This document shows, in pieces, positions 58,684 to 64,000 of a DNA stretch of 64,000 nucleotides. Below the pieces are notes generated by a model. It was not told where the DNA came from. It did no database searches and worked only from the letters and a program-made list of their open reading frames with translations. Numbering within the stretch: position 1 is the first letter of the stretch; the number at the start of each line of letters is the position of its first letter. A program made the translations under genes and the position numbers. Origin of the DNA: Noviherbaspirillum soli (GTDB lineage Bacteria; Pseudomonadota; Gammaproteobacteria; Burkholderiales; Burkholderiaceae_D); assembly GCF_015352955.1 (NCBI RefSeq), contig NZ_JACYOX010000033.1, forward strand, positions 1 to 64,000, in the 5' to 3' direction.

Positions 58684-61548
58684 TTATTTGGTCAGGACGA
58701 AGCCCTTGAGCTTGGAAAAGGCGGTGTCGATCAATGCCTTCTGCTGCGCATAGTGCTTGTCGTAGTAACCGACAGCAGGCGATGCGCTGGCCGGACGGCC
58801 TGCATAGGCCAGCTTGCGACCTTCCTCGATGTTCTCGAAGATGTTGTGCTGGATCTGGAACCATGCGCCCTGGTTCTGCGGCTCATCCTGCGCCCATACC
58901 AGTTCGGTGTAGTTGGGGAATTTCTTCAGCTCGGCCGCGAATGCCTTGTGCGGGAACGGATACAGCTGTTCCATGCGGATGATGGCGGTATCGGACTGGC
59001 CGCGTTCCTTACGGGCGTTGACCAGGTCGAAATACACCTTGCCGGAGCAGGCGATCACGCGCTTGACCTTGCGCGGATCGATCGCTTCGTCGACTTCGCC
59101 GATCACGGTCTGGAAGGTGCCCTTGGCCAGCTCGGACAGGGGCGATCCGGCATCCTTGTTACGCAGCAGCGACTTCGGCGTCATGATGACCAGCGGCTTC
59201 CTGAACAGGCGGATCATCTGGCGGCGCAGCAGGTGGAAGATCTGCGCTGCCGTGGTCGGCTGCACCACTTGCATGTTGTTGTCCGCGCACAGCTGCAGGT
59301 AACGCTCCAGGCGTGCCGACGAGTGCTCCGGGCCCTGGCCTTCATAGCCGTGCGGCAGCATCATCACCAGGCCGGAAGCGCGACCCCACTTCACTTCGCC
59401 GGAGCTGATGAACTGGTCGATCACGACCTGCGCGCCGTTGGCGAAGTCGCCGAACTGGGCTTCCCAGATCGTCAGGGTGTTGGGTTCGGCGGTCGAGTAA
59501 CCGTATTCGAAACCGAGCACGGCTTCCTCGGACAGCACCGAGTCGATCACATTGAACGGCGCCTGCTGTTCCGACACGTTCTGCAGCGGAATGTAGGAAC
59601 CGGCGTCCCAGCGCTCGCGGTTCTGGTCGTGCAGCACCGAATGGCGATGCACGAAGGTGCCGCGGCCGGCGTCCTGGCCGGTCAGGCGCACTGCGTAGCC
59701 GGACGACACCAGCGATGCATAGGCCAGGTGTTCACCCATGCCCCAGTCGAGGTTGATGTCGCCGCGGCCCATGGCGGCGCGGTCTGCCAGCACCTTTTCC
59801 ACCAGCGAGTGCGGCTTGAAGTTTTCCGGCACCGTGGTGATGCGGGAAGCCAGGCGCTTCAGTTCTGCCAGCGGCACGGCGGTGTCGGCGGCGTCGGTCC
59901 ATTTGCGGTTCAGGAACGGCATCCAGTCGACCGCGTACTTGCTCTTGAAGTTCGAGATCACCGGGTCGACGGTGTGGCGGCCGGCGTCCATCGCGTCGCG
60001 ATAGGCCTTGACCATTTCATCGCCAGCCGTGGCCGGGATGGTGTTCTGGGTTGCCAGCTTGTCGGCATACAGCTTGCGGGTGCCTGGATGCTTGGCGATC
60101 TTCTTGTACATCAGCGGCTGCGTCAGCGCCGGGGTGTCCTGCTCGTTGTGGCCCAGCTTGCGGAAGCAGATGATGTCGACCACGATGTCCTTCTTGAACT
60201 GGACGCGGTAGTCCAGCGCGATCTGGGTGGCGAACACGACGGCTTCCGGATCGTCCGCATTCACATGCAGCACCGGCGCCTCGATCATCTTGACCACGTC
60301 CGAGCAGTACAGCGTGGAACGGGAGTCGCGCGGATCGGAGGTGGTGAAGCCGATCTGGTTGTTGATCACGATATGCACCGTGCCGCCCGTGCCGTAGCCG
60401 CGGGTCTGCGCCAGGTTCAGGGTTTCCATCACGACGCCCTGGCCGGCGAATGCGGCGTCGCCGTGCACCAGCACCGGCAGCACCTGCGAGCCATCCTTGT
60501 CGCCGCGGCGCTCCATGCGCGCCTTGACCGAGCCCTCGACCACCGGGTTGACGATTTCCAGGTGCGACGGGTTGAATGCCAGCGACAGGTGGACCGGGCC
60601 GCCAGGCGTGGTGACGTCGGACGAGAAGCCCTGGTGGTATTTCACGTCGCCAGCCGGCAGGTCGTCGGCATGCTTGCCTTCGAATTCGGCGAACAGTTCC
60701 TGCGGCATCTTGCCCAGGATGTTGACCAGCACGTTCAGGCGGCCGCGGTGGGCCATGCCGATCACGATTTCCTGCACGCCCTTTTCACCGGCGCGCTGAA
60801 TGGTTTCATCAAGCGATGCGATGAAGCTCTCGCCGCCTTCCAGCGAGAAGCGCTTCTGGCCGACGTACTTGGTGTGCAGGTAGCGTTCCAGGCCTTCGGC
60901 CGCGGTCAGGCGCTCGAGGATGTGCTGCTTCTTTTCGGCGGTGAAGTTCGGCGTTGCGCGCACGGACTCCAGGCGCTCCTGCAGCCAGCGCTTCTCGCCC
61001 GGATCGGTGATGTACATGAACTCCGAACCGATGGAGCGGCAGTAGGTGTCGCGCAGCGCATTGAGCAGGTCGCGCAGCGATGCCGTCTCGGAACCGAAGT
61101 AGGTATTGCTGATGTTGAACACGATGTCCATGTCGGCATCGGTGAAGCCGTAGAAGCTCGGCTCCAGTTCAGGGATGCTGGGGCGCTCCTGGCGCTGCAG
61201 CGGATCGAGATTGGCCCAACGGGAGCCAAGAAAACGGTAAGCGGCGATGAGCTGGGTGGCGGCGACGCGCTTGCGGCCCATTTCGGCATCGGTGGACGCG
61301 CTCACGGTGCGGATCGGGCCTTGCTTGGCGCGTTCTGCAAAGGAAGCGACGACGGGTGCGTGGGGAACGTCAGGGCGGGTCGATCCGTCCACTGCCGGCA
61401 CGTGCTGCATGGCGTCGAAGTAAGCGCGCCAGTTGTCAGGCACCGAGCCGGGATTGTTCAGATACGCTTCGTACAGTTCTTCGACGTACGGTGCGTTTCC
61501 TCCGAACAGATAGGAATTGGAGAGGTACTGCTGCATCATCTTGCTCAC
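58684..61548 (-). CDS. sucA: 2-oxoglutarate dehydrogenase E1 component
   Basis: 954 aa. It decarboxylates 2-oxoglutarate with thiamine diphosphate and passes the succinyl group to SucB. Conserved regions include the N-terminal E1-specific helix (MMQQYLSNSYLFGGNAPYVEELYEAY, in part), GMAHRGRLNVLVN, GDAAFAGQGVVMETLNL, and the late EAQFGDFANGAQVVIDQF. It is the first gene of the sucA-sucB-lpd operon. A 520-bp gap lies upstream. Confidence 0.97.
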   Translation of the reverse strand: MSKMMQQYLSNSYLFGGNAPYVEELYEAYLNNPGSVPDNWRAYFDAMQHVPAVDGSTRPDVPHAPVVASFAERAKQGPIRTVSASTDAEMGRKRVAATQLIAAYRFLGSRWANLDPLQRQERPSIPELEPSFYGFTDADMDIVFNISNTYFGSETASLRDLLNALRDTYCRSIGSEFMYITDPGEKRWLQERLESVRATPNFTAEKKQHILERLTAAEGLERYLHTKYVGQKRFSLEGGESFIASLDETIQRAGEKGVQEIVIGMAHRGRLNVLVNILGKMPQELFAEFEGKHADDLPAGDVKYHQGFSSDVTTPGGPVHLSLAFNPSHLEIVNPVVEGSVKARMERRGDKDGSQVLPVLVHGDAAFAGQGVVMETLNLAQTRGYGTGGTVHIVINNQIGFTTSDPRDSRSTLYCSDVVKMIEAPVLHVNADDPEAVVFATQIALDYRVQFKKDIVVDIICFRKLGHNEQDTPALTQPLMYKKIAKHPGTRKLYADKLATQNTIPATAGDEMVKAYRDAMDAGRHTVDPVISNFKSKYAVDWMPFLNRKWTDAADTAVPLAELKRLASRITTVPENFKPHSLVEKVLADRAAMGRGDINLDWGMGEHLAYASLVSSGYAVRLTGQDAGRGTFVHRHSVLHDQNRERWDAGSYIPLQNVSEQQAPFNVIDSVLSEEAVLGFEYGYSTAEPNTLTIWEAQFGDFANGAQVVIDQFISSGEVKWGRASGLVMMLPHGYEGQGPEHSSARLERYLQLCADNNMQVVQPTTAAQIFHLLRRQMIRLFRKPLVIMTPKSLLRNKDAGSPLSELAKGTFQTVIGEVDEAIDPRKVKRVIACSGKVYFDLVNARKERGQSDTAIIRMEQLYPFPHKAFAAELKKFPNYTELVWAQDEPQNQGAWFQIQHNIFENIEEGRKLAYAGRPASASPAVGYYDKHYAQQKALIDTAFSKLKGFVLTK

Positions 61549-62069
61549 CTTTCTTCGCGTTTCGCGAGATTAGCGGGTTGTTTAACCTTCCGCGACACGG
61601 CCTGACCGGTTAGCGGATTGCACATCAAGTTGTGGGGGAAGGACCTGTTTGACCTGGACCACGTAGTGGATTTAAATCAAGTGCGAAAGAATAGCATATA
61701 AAGCCTGATGCCAAGAAGACGGCGGGAAGCGCCGCGGCTTTATTTGCGCCCGGTGGCGCAAACCTGGGTACAACCGTCGTAAAACTGTGGCGCAAGGGCA
61801 TCCGCCGTCGCCAGCCGACATGCTCATTGCATGCAGATGACTCCCCACGTTGCACCACGAACGGGTCCGCGCGATCCATGACGGTGCATCCGCAGAGCGC
61901 CAGGTCCCTTAGCGGCCGGCCTGATGCGGCTCCCTTCCATGCCACTGAAAATACAACCTGCCCACAAGCGGATAAGGAACAGGCACTTGCGAAAAACAAT
62001 GGCATGAATGATGCCTCATGGCACGTTCCGTGCTCAGACGACAGCAGTCCTTCTTACACGGAGATTTCC
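61549..62069. promoter_or_regulatory. Divergent intergenic region between sucA and the peptide-binding protein gene
   Basis: No convincing gene lies here; open frames across it lack family character. Possible promoter parts on the plus strand are TTGACC (61649-61654) and TTAAAT 17 bp later, with the palindrome CCAC-GTA-GTGG (61659-61669) between them. An AT-rich stretch at ~61670-61705 could serve the sucA promoter on the minus strand. The remainder holds nothing I can assign. Confidence 0.3.
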
Positions 62070-63680
62070 ATGCAATTGCTGTCCGCTTCGCTGCTGCGTT
62101 GCCTCATTTCGGTACCCGCGGCCCTGGTCCTGCATGCAGGCGCCCATGCCGAAACCGTTGCCCGTTATGGCATTTCGATGGCCGATATCCCGCTGACCAC
62201 CGGCCAGCCGGACCGCGGCGCCGGCGCCTACCAGTTCACCGGCCATACGATCTATGACCCGCTGATCGCCTGGGAAGCCAATGTCGGCAACCGACCCGGC
62301 AAGCTGGTGCCAGGACTGGCGAGTGAATGGAAAGTCGATGCAAAAGACAACAGGAAGTGGCTGTTTTCGCTGCGCAAGGGCGTCAAGTTCCACGACGGCT
62401 CCGACCTGGCTGCGGACGCGGTGGTCTGGAACCTCGACAAGGTCCTCAATGACAAGGCGCCGCAATTCGACGCCAAGCAGAGCGCCCAGGTCAGGCCGCG
62501 CATCCCGTCCATTGCCAGCTACCGCAAGGTGGACGACGGCACGGTGGAAATCGTCACCAAGGACGTCGATGCGCTGTTCCCCTATCAGCTGCCATGGCTG
62601 CTGATCTCCAGCCCGGCCCAGTGGGAAAAGCTCGGCCGCGACTGGAGCAAGGTCGCTGCCCAGCCTTCCGGCACCGGCCCGTTCAGGCTGGAAAAGCTGG
62701 TGCCCCGCGAGCGCGCCGAGCTGGTGAAGAATACCGGCTACTGGGACAAGAACCGCATGGCCAAGACCGACCGCATCGTGCTGCTGCCGATCCCCGATGC
62801 CCTCACGCGCGCCAACGCCCTGCTCAACGGCCAGGTCGACATCATCGAGACGCCGCCGCCGGACGTGCTGCCGCAACTCCAGGGTTCCGGCTTCAAGCTG
62901 GTGAAGAACGTCACGCCCCACGTCTGGCCCTATCACTTCAGCACCCAGCCCGGCTCGCCATGGACCGACATCCGGGTGCGTAAGGCCGCCAACCTGGCAA
63001 TCGACCGCGAAGCGATCGTCAAGCTGCTCAATGGCCTGGCGACGCCGGCCAAGGGACAGCTCGACACTACCAGCCCATGGTTCGGCAAGCCCTCGTTCGA
63101 TCTCAAATATGACCTGGCGTCGGCGCGCGCGCTGATGGCCCAGGCCGGATACGGCCCAAACAAGCCGCTCAAGGCCAAGATCATCATTGCGCAGGGCGGC
63201 ACCGGGCAGATGCTGTCGCTGCCGATGAACGAGTTCATCCAGCAAAGCCTGGCCGAAATCGGCATCCAGCTTGAATTCGAGGTGGTGGAACTGGAGAACC
63301 TGTACTTGCACTGGCGCAGCGGCGCCAAGGCGGATATGAACGCCGCCAAGGGCATCACCGGCATCAACCTGGGGTATGTGACAGCCGACCCGTTCTATGC
63401 GCTGACGCGCTTCGCAGACAGCCGGTATGTCGCGCCCAACGGCGTCAACTGGGGCGGCTACGCCAATCCCAAGGTGGATGCGGCGATCGACAAGATCCGC
63501 GTCAGCTTCGACGCGAAGAGCCAGGACGCGCTGCTGGCGTCGGTGCATCAGGCGATGGTGGATGACGCGCTGATGCTGTGGGTGGTGCATGACGTCAATC
63601 CGCATGTGATATCGCCGAAGGTCAAGGAATTCATCCAGGCGCAGCACTGGTTCCAGGACCTGACCACGATACGGATGTAA
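62070..63680 (+). CDS. ABC transporter substrate-binding protein, peptide/opine type (family 5)
   Basis: 536 aa. A signal peptide (1-~27, ending HAGAHA) precedes a family 5 solute-binding fold (DPLIAWEANVGNRPGKLVPGLASEW, in part; FSLRKGVKFHDGSDLAADAVVW, in part). Such proteins bind peptides, nickel or glutathione-like ligands in the periplasm. The ATG at 62070 has CGGAGATTTCC upstream; a longer frame starting at 61827 is not conserved in style. A DppB-like permease gene starts 78 bp downstream. Confidence 0.93.
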   Translation: MQLLSASLLRCLISVPAALVLHAGAHAETVARYGISMADIPLTTGQPDRGAGAYQFTGHTIYDPLIAWEANVGNRPGKLVPGLASEWKVDAKDNRKWLFSLRKGVKFHDGSDLAADAVVWNLDKVLNDKAPQFDAKQSAQVRPRIPSIASYRKVDDGTVEIVTKDVDALFPYQLPWLLISSPAQWEKLGRDWSKVAAQPSGTGPFRLEKLVPRERAELVKNTGYWDKNRMAKTDRIVLLPIPDALTRANALLNGQVDIIETPPPDVLPQLQGSGFKLVKNVTPHVWPYHFSTQPGSPWTDIRVRKAANLAIDREAIVKLLNGLATPAKGQLDTTSPWFGKPSFDLKYDLASARALMAQAGYGPNKPLKAKIIIAQGGTGQMLSLPMNEFIQQSLAEIGIQLEFEVVELENLYLHWRSGAKADMNAAKGITGINLGYVTADPFYALTRFADSRYVAPNGVNWGGYANPKVDAAIDKIRVSFDAKSQDALLASVHQAMVDDALMLWVVHDVNPHVISPKVKEFIQAQHWFQDLTTIRM

Positions 63681-63758
63681 GCCAGACGCCGCTTGCCGGG
63701 CCGGGCCGCTTGCGGCAGGCCTGGCGCCACGCGCAGATCCATCAGGAAAAAATTCACC

Positions 63759-64000
63759 ATGCTTTTCCATATACTCAAACGCTTTTTTTACGCGATACCG
63801 ATCGCGCTGGGCGTGACGCTCCTGTCGTTCATGCTGGTCTACCTGGCGCCCGGCGACCCGCTCAATGCAGTTGCGCCGGCAGACGCCCCGATGGAAGTGA
63901 TACAGGCGCTCAAGAGCGCCTATGGCCTGGACCGGCCGGTGCCCGTGCAATATGGCCTGTGGCTGGCGCGCGCCCTGCACGGCGACCTCGGCACCTCGAT
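63759..64000 (+). CDS. ABC transporter permease, DppB/OppB type (5' part; runs off the window)
   Basis: The first ~80 residues are visible. The N-terminus MLFHILKRFFYAIPIALGVT with a following hydrophobic segment (LLSFMLVYLAPGDPL) is typical of DppB-family permeases, and the start of the periplasmic region follows (LKSAYGLDRPVPVQYGLWL). It should form the membrane channel with a second permease and ATPases beyond the edge. AGGAAAAA precedes the ATG. It is in the same operon as the preceding binding protein. Confidence 0.9.
   Translation, partial: MLFHILKRFFYAIPIALGVTLLSFMLVYLAPGDPLNAVAPADAPMEVIQALKSAYGLDRPVPVQYGLWLARALHGDLGTS

Noticed and set aside
61625-62005. 126-codon minus-strand frame in the sucA upstream gap
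   Set aside because: Irregular composition, no ribosome site, no recognisable domain, and it covers the likely promoter region.

Overview
The window is GC-rich, densely coding chromosome from a Gram-negative bacterium. Protein style and gene order point to a betaproteobacterium of the order Burkholderiales, most likely an Oxalobacteraceae relative (Herbaspirillum/Noviherbaspirillum/Massilia type). This placement is an inference from the block ndk-rlmN-pilW-rodZ-ispG-hisS-yfgM-bamB-der-hfq-hflX-hflKC-hisZ-purA, from surE-pcm-nlpD-rpoS, and from sucA-sucB-lpd; no 16S rRNA is present.

Layout. 1-2.7 kb: the start of a formate dehydrogenase diaphorase gene (NuoE-NuoF fusion, cut by the edge), a divergent ModE-type regulator with a molybdate-binding-like domain, and mobA; all concern a molybdenum enzyme. 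2.7-9.8 kb: small exported proteins, the cbpA/cbpM co-chaperone pair, a periplasmic SodC lipoprotein with a thioredoxin-reductase-like flavoprotein, and maeB. 9.8-10.8 kb: the only clearly decayed stretch, with an inverted pair of REP-like elements, a frameshifted remnant of a two-partner-secretion transporter (ShlB/FhaC type) and a (GCAG)8 microsatellite. 10.8-15.6 kb: a four-gene aromatic-acid-like operon (PhzS-like monooxygenase, hotdog thioesterase, orphan ABC binding protein, feruloyl-CoA-synthase-like ligase). 15.8-25.3 kb: an accessory mixture (MHYT-GGDEF-EAL protein, TesB-like thioesterase, PBP7-type endopeptidase, MFS transporter, TreZ, alpha/beta hydrolase, small membrane protein, degenerate receiver protein).

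25.5-42.1 kb: tRNA-Leu(CAG), then a long co-directional minus-strand housekeeping block from the purine phosphoribosyltransferase back to ndk, covering purine synthesis, membrane protease regulation (HflKC), RNA chaperone Hfq, ribosome GTPases, outer-membrane assembly (BamB), isoprenoid synthesis, cell shape (RodZ), type IV pili (PilW) and rRNA/tRNA methylation. 42.3-48.9 kb: a Bax-inhibitor-like membrane protein, then surE-pcm-nlpD-rpoS with an exonuclease and rlmD following. 48.9-55.8 kb: a quinone oxidoreductase, a DinG-type helicase, YdcH, a PP2C phosphatase, a coiled-coil exported protein with a perfect 15-bp tandem repeat, zapE, a 157-bp palindromic element and a Gly-rich lipoprotein. 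55.8-61.5 kb: lpd, sucB and sucA (2-oxoglutarate dehydrogenase). 62-64 kb: a peptide-type ABC binding protein and the start of its permease, cut by the edge.

Most of the window is conserved core genome. I did not find a convincing undescribed defence or mobile system. The items most worth a second look are the QDKEK minisatellite gene, the aromatic-acid operon, the decayed secretion locus with its flanking repeats, the 157-bp palindrome, the His-rich tail of HisS, and the palindromic operator candidate beside the formate dehydrogenase regulator.
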